From: Oscillibacter sp.
Lineage (GTDB): Bacteria; Bacillota; Clostridia; Oscillospirales; Oscillospiraceae
Assembly (NCBI GenBank): GCA_020025475.1
Contig: JAHHSA010000030.1
Location: 1-19,821 of the forward strand
Direction of reading: 5' to 3'
Length of the DNA: 19,821 nt
Below are positions 6,829 through 14,296 of this stretch, in pieces. The notes beneath the pieces are model-generated. The model ran no database searches. It saw only the letters and a program-made list of their open reading frames with translations, and had not been told where the DNA came from. The stretch's first letter is position 1; the number at the start of each line of letters is the position of its first letter. Both the position numbers and the translations under genes were made by a program.

Positions 6829-8346
6829 ATGGTCGTTACGGTTCGTTCTCTGGGGCTCAACGGGATTTCAGGATACGAGGTCAGTGTGGAGTGTTTCCTC
6901 TCCGGCGGCCTGCCCGCCTTTGACGTAGTGGGCCTGCCGGACACTGCTGTGCGGGAAGCCCGGGAGCGGGTACGGGCCGCTATCAAAAACTGCGGGGCCA
7001 AGTATCCGGTCAGCCGGATCACCGTGAATCTGGCCCCTGCCGGTCAGAAGAAGGAGGGCACCATTTATGATCTGCCCATCTTTGTAGGTCTGATGGCAGC
7101 AGCCGGAGAGCTGCCCCCCCTGCCGCCGGATGCCGCTTTTGTGGGAGAGCTGTCCCTGACCGGTGCGCTACGGCGGGTCAATGGCATACTGCCCATGGCT
7201 CTGGAAGCCAGGCGAGCAGGTATCCAGCAGCTGTTTGTTCCCATGGAAAACGCAGCTGAGGCCACCTTGGCTGGTGATTTGACGGTTTACGGCGTTCCTA
7301 CCGTGCAGGCCCTGGTCAACCACCTCTCCGGCCGTGCCTCCCTGATGCCCGCTCCGGTCTGGGAGCCGGAGGAAGAAGAGAACACCCTGCCCGATTTCAG
7401 GGATGTAATGGGTCAGGAGAACGTGAAACGGGCATTGGAAATTGCCGCCGCAGGTGGTCACAATTTGCTGATGATTGGCTTCCCCGGTGCGGGGAAGTCC
7501 ATGCTGGCCAAGAGACTGCCCTCCATTCTGCCGGACCTGAGTCGAGAGGAGGCATTGGAAGCCTCTGCCATCTGGTCTGTGGCCGGGATGACAGATGCCA
7601 GCCATCCTCTGCTGACCCGCCGCCCCTTCCGCAGTCCCCATCACACCGCCTCCGCGGCTGCTCTCTCCGGCGGCGGCCCGCTGCTGCGGCCCGGTGAGAT
7701 CTCCCTGGCGCATAACGGTGTCCTCTTTCTGGATGAGCTACCGGAATTCCACCGCGACGTTCTGGAAACCTTGCGCCAGCCGTTGGAAGACGGTGAAATC
7801 ACCGTGGCCCGGGCCAGCGGTACACTTCACCTGCCCGCCCGGTTCCAGCTGATTTGTGCCATGAATCCCTGTCGCTGCGGCTGGCACGGCCACCCCTCCG
7901 GCAGGTGTACCTGCTCTGACCGGGATGTTGAAAAGTACGTGGAACGGATTTCCGGTCCCCTGCTGGACCGCATCGATCTTCACGTCTCCGTTCCCACGGT
8001 GGAATATGAGGCCATGCGCCGCAGAGAAACACCGGAGTCCTCCGCCGACGTGAAGCGCCGGGCAGACGCTGCCCGGGCCATACAGATGCGCCGCTTTGCA
8101 GGAACCGACATTCCCTGCAACGCCCAGATGACGCCCGCCCAAATCGGTCTCTACTGCAAGCTGGACGCCGCAGGAGATGCCCTGATGGAAAACGCCTTTG
8201 CCCGGATGGGCCTCACAGCCCGCTCCCACGACCGTATTCTCCGGGTTGCCCGGACCATCGCCGACCTGGACGGGCAGGAGAACATCTCCCCAGTCCATCT
8301 GGCAGAGGCCATCCAGTACCGAAACACTGACATTTTAAACGGCTGA
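6829..8346 (+). CDS. comM: ComM/YifB family Mg chelatase-like AAA+ ATPase
   Basis: The 505-residue protein has an N-terminal Lon-protease-like (ChlI-type) domain with 'FDVVGLPDTAVREARERV' (31-48) and 'DLPIFVGLMAA' (81-91). The AAA+ core follows, with Walker A GFPGAGKS (217-224), Walker B VLFLDELPE (298-306), the arginine-containing 'GPLLDRIDLHV' (376-386), and a C-terminal Mg_chelatase_C helix bundle (about 405-500). The cysteine-rich 'NPCRCGWHGHPSGRCTCS' (346-363) is typical of the family. In naturally transformable bacteria ComM is a hexameric helicase that helps branch migration during DNA integration; in Firmicutes the role is less clear. GGGAG lies 10 nt before the ATG. The gene stands alone. 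Often automatically labelled a magnesium chelatase, it has no link to chlorophyll here. Confidence 0.95.
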   Translation: MVVTVRSLGLNGISGYEVSVECFLSGGLPAFDVVGLPDTAVREARERVRAAIKNCGAKYPVSRITVNLAPAGQKKEGTIYDLPIFVGLMAAAGELPPLPPDAAFVGELSLTGALRRVNGILPMALEARRAGIQQLFVPMENAAEATLAGDLTVYGVPTVQALVNHLSGRASLMPAPVWEPEEEENTLPDFRDVMGQENVKRALEIAAAGGHNLLMIGFPGAGKSMLAKRLPSILPDLSREEALEASAIWSVAGMTDASHPLLTRRPFRSPHHTASAAALSGGGPLLRPGEISLAHNGVLFLDELPEFHRDVLETLRQPLEDGEITVARASGTLHLPARFQLICAMNPCRCGWHGHPSGRCTCSDRDVEKYVERISGPLLDRIDLHVSVPTVEYEAMRRRETPESSADVKRRADAARAIQMRRFAGTDIPCNAQMTPAQIGLYCKLDAAGDALMENAFARMGLTARSHDRILRVARTIADLDGQENISPVHLAEAIQYRNTDILNG

Positions 8347-8371
8347 TTCTCATTTTAAGCAGTTGTATAAT

Positions 8372-8405
8372 AAAACGGAGCATTGCCAGCGCAATGCTCC
8401 GTTTT
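8372..8405. terminator. Bidirectional terminator between comM and the anti-sigma gene
   Basis: A 15-bp perfect stem (8372-8386 / 8391-8405) has the loop CAGC. It begins with AAAA and ends with TTTT, so both convergent transcripts meet a U-run. Confidence 0.88.
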
Positions 8406-8413
8406 CATCCTGT

Positions 8414-9238
8414 TTATGCCTTCAAAAGCGGCTCCCAGGCCGACCGGTCAATCACAAATTCCGGCATCCCCGCGGCGCCAGCGGCAATTTTGTACTCATC
8501 AAACACCAGCACCAGTCCTCCCTGGTCATCCCAGTAGAAATTCTGGTCCGGCTCAATGCTCTCAAGGCTCTCCGGGAAGTACCCCTGATCCACCCGGTCC
8601 TCCATCTGACGACGGACCTCGTCCGCCAACACTGTCTGGTAGTCCGCCTCCTCATCAAAGAGGTCTCCCAGCGTCATAATGTTCCCGGTTTTCTTATCAA
8701 TGTGATAGAAGCTGCTGTACTCATAGCTGCTGGCCCGGGTCTCCACCACGTCGATGCGCAGCGTAAACCAGTCCACACTGTCTGTCACCACCTGAGGGGT
8801 CACCGTCAGGCCCTGGTATCCCGTTCCCAGCGTTTCACAGTCCGCCCGGAACTGTGTCATGATCTGCTCGGTGTAATACTCCACATCCTGGCTGACCTCC
8901 TCTGCCGCAGGACTTCCGCCCAGGCCGGGGATCTCCACATCTACGGAGCTGTGACCGTCATCAAAGCTGTAGCTGCGGAAGGTAAAAATCTCCACAATGG
9001 CCCCCAGGACCGGAATCTCTCCCATAGCAGCAGCCGCCGAAGGCGAGAGGTTTGGCAGCGCCACCACCAGTGCCAGCATCGCCGCCACCCAGCCCATCCA
9101 GGCCCGCCGGCGAGGCCTGCGCTGCTTGGTTTCCTCCAATGCGCTGAGTGCTGCAAATACCTTGCCGTGATAGTCCTCCGGAACAGGGAACGGCTCCTGG
9201 TCGGCTAGCTTGCGCAAATACGCGTCAAATTGATCCAT
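8414..9238 (-). CDS. RsiV-like anti-sigma factor (DUF3298 domain)
   Basis: The 274-residue protein has a short basic cytoplasmic part (1-46), one membrane segment (about 47-64, 'AWMGWVAAMLALVVALPN') and an extracytoplasmic domain. The C-terminal part, with 'SSYEYSSFYHIDKKTGNIMTLGDLF' region (170-194) and 'LVFDEYKIAAGAAGMPEF' (244-261), matches the DUF3298 domain of RsiV-type proteins. There is no HxxxCxxC zinc anti-sigma motif in the cytoplasmic part. B. subtilis RsiV holds SigV at the membrane and is cleaved when its outer domain binds lysozyme; whether this one senses lysozyme is inference. It starts 8 nt after the sigma gene, with GAGGTG as ribosome site overlapping the sigma stop, which fits translational coupling. 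Confidence 0.85.
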   Translation of the reverse strand: MDQFDAYLRKLADQEPFPVPEDYHGKVFAALSALEETKQRRPRRRAWMGWVAAMLALVVALPNLSPSAAAAMGEIPVLGAIVEIFTFRSYSFDDGHSSVDVEIPGLGGSPAAEEVSQDVEYYTEQIMTQFRADCETLGTGYQGLTVTPQVVTDSVDWFTLRIDVVETRASSYEYSSFYHIDKKTGNIMTLGDLFDEEADYQTVLADEVRRQMEDRVDQGYFPESLESIEPDQNFYWDDQGGLVLVFDEYKIAAGAAGMPEFVIDRSAWEPLLKA

Positions 9239-9246
9239 ATTGCACC

Positions 9247-9735
9247 TCAGTTTTCTGTCAAAAGTTCCCGCAGCCGCCCTCTGGCCCGGGACAGACGGGT
9301 CTTCACCGCCGCTTCGCTGAGTTCTAAAATTCCGGCAATCTCCCGGATGGACAGACCCTCATAGTAAAAAAGGGTCACCGGCAACCGCAGATCCTCTCCC
9401 AATGCCAGCACCGCCTGCCACAATGTCATTCTTTCATGGAGATCCGTTTCCGGAGCAGGCAGATACTCCTCTACATCCGCCAGATCAATCTGGGGGCGCC
9501 GCTTCCGGCAGAGGTCGTAGCACTTATTGGTGAGAATTCGCAGAATCCAAGGACGGAACCGATCCGTCTCCCGCAGCTGCTCCCGGTTGGCAAAGGCAGA
9601 GCAAATCGCCTCCTGCACAGCATCCTCCGCGTCCTGGTCACTGCGGAGAATCGCCTTCGCGGCCCGGAACATTGTGTCCTGTTCCCGTACCACCAGCGCG
9701 CAGAAGGTGTCTTTATCCAAATGGGTTTTGGTCAT
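9247..9735 (-). CDS. ECF-type RNA polymerase sigma factor (SigV-like by context)
   Basis: The 162-residue protein has sigma region 2 (about 14-80, with 'DAEDAVQEA' at 35-43 and 'RFRPWILRILTNKCYD' at 59-74) and sigma region 4 (about 105-160) with the helix-turn-helix 'LSIREIAGILELSEAAVKTRLSRAR' region (128-152). It is followed by its membrane anti-sigma factor, the usual pairing. I chose the ATG at 9735 over an in-frame ATG at 9822. The longer form would start upstream of the predicted ECF promoter, and its first 29 residues do not resemble sigma region 2. AAAGGAG (9749-9755) lies 13 nt upstream of 9735, which is a slightly long spacing. It probably activates its own operon and envelope-stress targets. 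Confidence 0.88.
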   Translation of the reverse strand: MTKTHLDKDTFCALVVREQDTMFRAAKAILRSDQDAEDAVQEAICSAFANREQLRETDRFRPWILRILTNKCYDLCRKRRPQIDLADVEEYLPAPETDLHERMTLWQAVLALGEDLRLPVTLFYYEGLSIREIAGILELSEAAVKTRLSRARGRLRELLTEN

Positions 9736-9778
9736 GTAGGCCCTGTCGCTCCTTTCCCACGTCTCAGCCGTACACCTT

Positions 9779-9808
9779 TTAGACAGAACCAGCGCACAAA
9801 AGGTGACA
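9779..9808 (-). promoter_or_regulatory. ECF-type promoter, likely autoregulatory
   Basis: On the minus strand TGTCACC with a following T-run (-35, 9802-9808) and GTCTAA (-10, 9779-9784) are 17 nt apart. This resembles ECF promoters, which have a C-rich or AAC-type -35 and a GTC-type -10. A start near 9772 gives a short leader before the ATG at 9735. The flanks CACCTTTT (9773-9780) and AAAAGGTG (9798-9805) form an inverted repeat around it. Confidence 0.5.
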
Positions 9809-9912
9809 GCTTTTTGAAACAATTTTGATCACCCTATTGTATCAGGCACGCTGGCATTCCGCAAGGGAAACCCGAAAGTCTCCATTTCTTTCTGGAAATG
9901 GGCGTTTTGGGC

Positions 9913-9941
9913 TTTTCCTTCCCGCTATCTTGGAGTATAAT
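9913..9941 (+). promoter_or_regulatory. Promoter for thiI-cinA
   Basis: A perfect TATAAT (-10, 9936-9941) follows a poor -35 (TTTTCC, 9913-9918) at 17 bp. The start near 9948 gives a leader of about 37 nt before the thiI ATG. Just upstream, a 7-bp hairpin (9882-9901) has no clear role. Confidence 0.45.
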
Positions 9942-9984
9942 ACCCCCATTGAACTATTATTATCACCTTCGGAGGAATCCCCCT

Positions 9985-11166
9985 ATGATGAACAATAACG
10001 AGATGCTTCTGCTGAAGCTGGGCGAGGTGGTCCTGAAGGGCCTGAACCGCCACAGCTTTGAAGAGAAACTGGTCAACAACGTCCGCCGCCGGATGCGTAC
10101 GTGCGGTAAATTCCAGATCACCCTGCGCCAGAGCACCATTTACGTGGAGCCACTGAACGACGAATGCGATATGGATGCCGCCTATGCAGCCTGCCGCCAG
10201 GTGTTTGGCATTGCCGCCATCGCCAGGGCTGTTCCCTGCGCGAAGACCATGGAGTCCATCACCAAGACGGCCCGCACCTATCTCGCCGATGAATTCGCAA
10301 CAGCCCGCACCTTCAAGGTGGAGAGCAAGCGGGCCGACAAGCTCTTCCCCATGACCTCCATCCAGATTTCTCAGGAGGTGGGTGGCAATCTGGCCGACCT
10401 GTTCCCTCATGTGGCCGTGGATGTCCACAATCCTGACCTGACTGTATACGTGGAGATCCGGGAGAATTCCGCCTACGTCCACGCCCCTTCCGTCCCCGGT
10501 GCCGGCGGTCTGCCCGTGGGAATGGGCGGCCATGCCGTGAGCCTGCTCTCCGGCGGTCTGGATTCCCCCGTTTCCTCCTGGATGATGGCTCGCCGCGGTG
10601 TAGAGCTGGAAATGGTCCACTTCGTCTCTCCCCCCTACACCTCCCAGCAGGCCCAGGACAAGGTGCTGCAGCTGGCCCAGGAGCTGACCGCCTACTGTGG
10701 TCGGATGCTGGTCCATGTGGTCCCCTTCACAGAGATTCAGGAGGAAATCCGCAAGAACTGTCCCGAGGAGTTCTTCACCCTCATCATGCGACGGTTTATG
10801 ATGCGACTGGCACAGGCCGTGGCCAAGAAGGCCGGTGCCAAGGCCCTCATCACCGGGGAGTCCCTGGGGCAGGTGGCCAGCCAGACCATGATGGCTCTGG
10901 CCGTCACCGACGATGTGGCACAGATGCCCGTCCTCCGTCCGCTCATCGGTATGGACAAAGTGGAAATTATCCGCATTGCCCGGGAAATCGGCACCTATGA
11001 CACCTCCATTCTCCCCTACGAAGACTGCTGCACTGTGTTCACCCCCCGTCATCCTGCAACCCGTCCCAACCTGGATGAAGTCCGGGAGGCCGAGTCCAGA
11101 TTGGACGTTGAAGGTCTGGTATCCAAAGCCATGGCCGGCGAGACCTGGATTCGGGTGAAACCCTGA
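9985..11166 (+). CDS. thiI: ThiI: tRNA 4-thiouridine synthase / sulfurtransferase
   Basis: The 393-residue protein has an N-terminal ferredoxin-like and THUMP region (about 1-170) and a PP-loop ATP pyrophosphatase domain with SGGLDSP (189-195), 'TGESLGQVASQT' (290-301) and 'EDCCTVFTPRHPATRP' (346-361). ThiI adenylates U8 of tRNA and exchanges oxygen for sulfur. It lacks the C-terminal rhodanese domain of the E. coli enzyme, as does the B. subtilis type, which receives sulfur directly from a dedicated cysteine desulfurase; no such desulfurase gene is visible here. GGAGG (9971-9975) 9 nt upstream supports the ATG at 9985; the open frame extends further upstream but the extra residues would precede the -10 box. 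cinA follows after 31 nt. Confidence 0.95.
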   Translation: MMNNNEMLLLKLGEVVLKGLNRHSFEEKLVNNVRRRMRTCGKFQITLRQSTIYVEPLNDECDMDAAYAACRQVFGIAAIARAVPCAKTMESITKTARTYLADEFATARTFKVESKRADKLFPMTSIQISQEVGGNLADLFPHVAVDVHNPDLTVYVEIRENSAYVHAPSVPGAGGLPVGMGGHAVSLLSGGLDSPVSSWMMARRGVELEMVHFVSPPYTSQQAQDKVLQLAQELTAYCGRMLVHVVPFTEIQEEIRKNCPEEFFTLIMRRFMMRLAQAVAKKAGAKALITGESLGQVASQTMMALAVTDDVAQMPVLRPLIGMDKVEIIRIAREIGTYDTSILPYEDCCTVFTPRHPATRPNLDEVREAESRLDVEGLVSKAMAGETWIRVKP

Positions 11167-11197
11167 ACACAATTTTTAAAGGTAAGAAGGTTTCTTT

Positions 11198-12451
11198 ATG
11201 TCCCTGACAGCTGAAATCATTGCCGTGGGCGATGAGCTGCTCCGCGGCAGCATCACCAACACCAACGCGCAGGCCATCTCCCAGGCCCTGGCATCTCTGG
11301 GCATTGATGTCCGGTGGCATACCGTGGTGGGTGACCACCCCGTACCCTTGAAGGACGTCCTTGCGGTCGCCAGGAGCCGCGCAGACATTCTGATCACCAC
11401 CGGTGGTCTGGGCCCCACTTACGACGATCTCACCAAGCAGACCGTCGCTGAGGCCTTTGACAAGCAGCTGGTCTTTCATCCCGATATTCTGGAGGGCATC
11501 CGGGCTTTCTACAAGGCCTCCCTCCACATGGACATGCCGGACAACAACCGTCAGCAGGCGGAGCTGCCGGAGGGCTGCGTGATCTTTGATAACCCCATGG
11601 GCACCGCCCCGGGCTGCGCTTTTGAGACAGGCGGCACCCATGTGCTGATGCTTCCTGGCCCGCCGACGGAAATGCTGCCTATGCTGATTCATCACGCCGT
11701 CCCCTATCTCTCCCGTCTCACCGACTCCGTCAGCGTGTCCCACGACATCATGACCTTTGGCATGGGTGAATCCTCCGTGGATGCGCTGCTCCACGAGAAG
11801 CTGACCTACACGGAAAATCCCGTCATTGCCACCTATGCCAAGCCCGCCGAGGTGCGCATCCGGGTCACCGCCTGCGGTAAAACCGTCCAGGCTGCCGAGG
11901 CGCTGGCCGCCCCCATCACAGCGCAGATCCGCGCTGCTCTTGGCCGCTTTGTCTATGGTGTGGACGTGCCCTCTCTGGAGGCGCAGTGTCTGGCCCTTCT
12001 GAAGGACAAAGGGCTTTCCTTTGCCGCTGCCGAAAGCTGCACCGGTGGTCAGGTGGCCCAGCGCATCACCGCCCTCCCCGGTTCCTCCACCGTCTTTCGC
12101 GGCGGCGTTGTCAGCTATTGGAGCAGCGTGAAAGCGGATGTGCTGGGTGTCCCCCAGCACTTGCTGACGGAATACGGTGCCGTCTCCGACCCGGTGGCCC
12201 GTGCCATGGCCGAGGGCGTCCGCCGCATTACCGGTGCGGATCTGGCCGTCTCCGTCACCGGAGTTGCCGGTCCTGACAGGGATGAGCGCGGTAATGAGGT
12301 GGGCCTGGTCTACATCGGCCTGGCCACACCGGATGGTGTTTTCTGCCGAAAAATGCAGGTGGGGCGGCAGCAACGCGAACGCATTCAGGCTCTTGCCTCC
12401 AACCACGCCTATGATCTGATCCGCCGCCATCTCACCGGTCTCCCGCTATAG
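11198..12451 (+). CDS. cinA: CinA: competence/damage-inducible protein, NMN deamidase family
   Basis: The 417-residue protein has the two-domain CinA layout. The N-terminal MoCF/MoaB-like domain carries 'AVGDELLRGSITNTNA' (9-24), 'TTGGLGPTYDD' (67-77) and 'LPGPPTEM' (152-159). The C-terminal amidase domain (about 262-412) carries AESCTGG (278-284), 'VFRGGVVSY' (299-307) and 'SVTGVAGP' (352-359). CinA hydrolyses nicotinamide mononucleotide to nicotinate mononucleotide in pyridine nucleotide salvage, and the N-terminal domain has ADP-ribose pyrophosphatase activity in some species. The loop after the GP motif reads 'DRDERGNEVG', without the Gly-Gly often seen there; the catalytic Ser and Lys region seems intact. 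GAAGG 7 nt before the ATG is the ribosome site. It probably shares the thiI promoter. Confidence 0.95.
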   Translation: MSLTAEIIAVGDELLRGSITNTNAQAISQALASLGIDVRWHTVVGDHPVPLKDVLAVARSRADILITTGGLGPTYDDLTKQTVAEAFDKQLVFHPDILEGIRAFYKASLHMDMPDNNRQQAELPEGCVIFDNPMGTAPGCAFETGGTHVLMLPGPPTEMLPMLIHHAVPYLSRLTDSVSVSHDIMTFGMGESSVDALLHEKLTYTENPVIATYAKPAEVRIRVTACGKTVQAAEALAAPITAQIRAALGRFVYGVDVPSLEAQCLALLKDKGLSFAAAESCTGGQVAQRITALPGSSTVFRGGVVSYWSSVKADVLGVPQHLLTEYGAVSDPVARAMAEGVRRITGADLAVSVTGVAGPDRDERGNEVGLVYIGLATPDGVFCRKMQVGRQQRERIQALASNHAYDLIRRHLTGLPL

Positions 12452-12465
12452 CCTCATAAAAGGTG

Positions 12466-12501
12466 AAAAAATCCCGAAAGCCGCGGCTTTCGGGATTTTT
12501 T
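12466..12501. terminator. Bidirectional terminator: 36-bp perfect palindrome
   Basis: The sequence 12466-12501 is its own reverse complement: A6 TCCCGAAAG CCG|CGG CTTTCGGGA T6. As RNA it folds into a stem of about 16 bp with a CGCG loop and a U-run on both strands. Its right edge touches the stop codon of the convergent ZIP gene. Confidence 0.9.
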
Positions 12502-13253
12502 CAACCCAACGCCACATCCAGGGTCATCATGACCAGGAAGCCGGTCACAAAGCCCCAGGTGCCGGTTTTCCCCTGTCCCTGGGGCACCAGCTCCTCTACC
12601 ACCACGTAGAGCATGGCACCAGCGGCAAAGCTCAACAGCCATGGCATCAGCGGCTGCGCCCAGTGAGCTACCAGCACCACCAGCACCCCGAAGAGGGGTT
12701 CCACCACTCCGGAGAGAGACCCGCCCAGAAAGGACTTCCACCGGCTATACCCCTCCTGCCGCAGCGGCAAAGACACCGCTGCTCCCTCGGGGAAGTTCTG
12801 GATGCCGATGCCCAATGCCAGTGCCGCTGCGGCGGCAAAGCTCTCTTTCTGGGTGGCCAAGGCAAACGCAAGTCCCACGGCCATGCCCTCGGGAATGTTA
12901 TGCAGGGTAATCGCCGCAATCAGCAACGCATTCTGGCGCCATGCTCCATCTCCTTTTCGGAGTTTGCCCAGCCAGCCATCCAGTACCGCCAGAAACACTG
13001 CGCCCAGCAGCAGACCCAGACCCGCAGGCACCCAACTGGGCAGGCTCTCCATCGCGTCTGCCTGGTCAATGGCGGGAAGCAGCAGACTCCATACGGACGC
13101 CGCCGTCATAACGCCTGCCGCAAACCCCAGCATTCCCTTTTGCAGCCCGGGCTTTGCCTCCCCAGGAAAGCACAATACCATGGCAGCACCCAGCGTCGTC
13201 ATCAGGCAGGTAAACCCAGTGCCCCCCGCTGCCCATCCAAGAGCTCGCAGCAT
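12501..13253 (-). CDS. ZIP family metal transporter (GufA/ZupT-like)
   Basis: The 250-residue, very hydrophobic protein has about eight predicted membrane segments. The two ZIP metal-site helices carry HNIPEG (118-123) and QNFPEG (152-157), the binuclear-site signature of the GufA/ZupT branch. Further acidic residues in membrane segments are E185 and E220-E221. The family takes up Zn2+ or other divalent cations such as Fe2+ or Mn2+ into the cytoplasm; the exact metal is not predictable. GAGGTGA lies about 8 nt before the ATG. It is transcribed alone. A possible -10 (TATACT, minus strand, 13299-13304) lies upstream without a well-spaced -35, and a GGGCCT-GG-AGGCCC hairpin (13278-13291) lies in the leader. 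I see no obvious Zur-type operator. Confidence 0.93.
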   Translation of the reverse strand: MLRALGWAAGGTGFTCLMTTLGAAMVLCFPGEAKPGLQKGMLGFAAGVMTAASVWSLLLPAIDQADAMESLPSWVPAGLGLLLGAVFLAVLDGWLGKLRKGDGAWRQNALLIAAITLHNIPEGMAVGLAFALATQKESFAAAAALALGIGIQNFPEGAAVSLPLRQEGYSRWKSFLGGSLSGVVEPLFGVLVVLVAHWAQPLMPWLLSFAAGAMLYVVVEELVPQGQGKTGTWGFVTGFLVMMTLDVALG

Positions 13254-13332
13254 GTTCCATCACCTCGTTTCAAAGCTGGGCCTGGAGGCCCGCAGACCAG
13301 TATAGGCAGGCACCTTTCAATTGGTGACAGAA

Positions 13333-13370
13333 AAACCCGCCGTCCCGGCAGCAGTCGGAATGGCGGGTTT
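13333..13370 (-). terminator. Terminator of the HAD phosphatase gene
   Basis: AAACCCGCC (13333-13341) pairs with GGCGGGTTT (13362-13370), with partial inner pairing. On the minus strand a run of five T follows the stem. It lies just after the HAD stop codon. Confidence 0.75.
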
Positions 13371-13378
13371 GATGTAGT

Positions 13379-14224
13379 TCAGGAATAACGCCGGTCCAGG
13401 ATTTCCACAACGTTGGCAATGGCGTCCTTCTCACAATGGCGAACAATGGTCGCGCCGGAAGCACGGACGGCAGGAATGCAGTTCTCCGGTGCAAATCCTT
13501 CGGCGGCAACCCGGAGCATGGACAGGTCGTTGGCTTCATCGCCGACGCAGTACACGTGATCCATAGAGATGCCCAGATGCTTTGCCAGCACCTGCACCAT
13601 AGCGCCCTTGCTGGCTCCCCGGGCCGTCACCTCCAGAAGTGTCTTGTCCGAGAAGAACACCTCGTACTCCGCCGCCCAGGGCTGCTCCAGAATCCAGGCC
13701 TTGACCTCCTCCAGCAGCGCGTGATCCTCCTCAAACATGATCTTTCCCAGGGGCAGGGGCACTTCCAGGAGGGAGTTTTTTTCTGTCACACTCACATGGG
13801 TGACATGCTCATGCTGCCGGGTATAGAGGTTGGGGCGGACGGCGTGAATCACATTATCAACATGGTACGCCTCCAGCGCCGTCGTGGGAAAGCGATCCAG
13901 CACCTCCTGCCCTCTGGCACGGGTCCGCTCATCCAGCAGCACTGTCTCCACATATCGTCCTTTCTCAAAATCATAGAGGGCAGCGCCGTTGCAGATCACA
14001 CCGGGAGCGTTCATAGGCACCTGGTCCACAAACTTCATGAAAGCCGGCAGCGCCCGACCGGTGGCAATCGCAAACTTGCCGCCCTGGTCCATAAAATAGT
14101 GCAGCGCCTCCCGGTTTCCCTGAGAGACAGAGGGCACCTCTGATCCCTGTCTGCGGGCGGTCTCTGTATACAATAGCGTATTGTCAAAATCGCTGGCCAG
14201 CAAAATTCCGCTGAACTTTCCCAT
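13379..14224 (-). CDS. Cof-type HAD family hydrolase (phosphatase)
   Basis: The 281-residue protein has the HAD motifs in order: motif I DFDNT with nucleophile D12 and acid/base D14, motif II ATGR (T55), Lys206 in 'ARGASKG' (201-207), and motif IV GDEANDL (228-234). The long cap between about 85 and 195 places it in the Cof/YidA-like IIB group. Such enzymes dephosphorylate sugar phosphates, flavin mononucleotide or similar metabolites in the cytoplasm; the substrate cannot be told from sequence. Motif I has Asn where many members have Gly (DxDGT), a tolerated variation. GGAG lies about 7 nt upstream of the ATG. A terminator separates it from ricT upstream, so it may have its own weak promoter or depend on readthrough. 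Confidence 0.92.
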   Translation of the reverse strand: MGKFSGILLASDFDNTLLYTETARRQGSEVPSVSQGNREALHYFMDQGGKFAIATGRALPAFMKFVDQVPMNAPGVICNGAALYDFEKGRYVETVLLDERTRARGQEVLDRFPTTALEAYHVDNVIHAVRPNLYTRQHEHVTHVSVTEKNSLLEVPLPLGKIMFEEDHALLEEVKAWILEQPWAAEYEVFFSDKTLLEVTARGASKGAMVQVLAKHLGISMDHVYCVGDEANDLSMLRVAAEGFAPENCIPAVRASGATIVRHCEKDAIANVVEILDRRYS

Positions 14225-14247
14225 AGTTTTCTCCTTTTTCCAAATAA

Positions 14248-14281
14248 AAACGGGGGAGAGGCCCTGTGCCTCTCCCCCTTT
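14248..14281 (-). terminator. Terminator of the holB-ricT operon
   Basis: GGGGGAGAGGC (14252-14262) pairs with GCCTCTCCCCC (14268-14278) around a 5-nt loop. On the minus strand it is followed by GTTTTTA. Outer A/T pairs flank a bulged C. Confidence 0.8.
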
Positions 14282-14296
14282 GCGGTTAGTGATGCA

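Noticed and set aside
9736..9822. A longer ECF sigma protein starting at 9822
   Set aside because: The extra 29 residues do not resemble sigma region 2 and the start would lie upstream of the predicted promoter, while a ribosome site precedes the ATG at 9735.
13299..13329. A second ECF-type promoter (TGTCACC on the minus strand) ahead of the ZIP gene
   Set aside because: The -35-like motif is present, but 17 nt further on the sequence is CTATAC, not a GTC-type -10, so ECF control is not supported.
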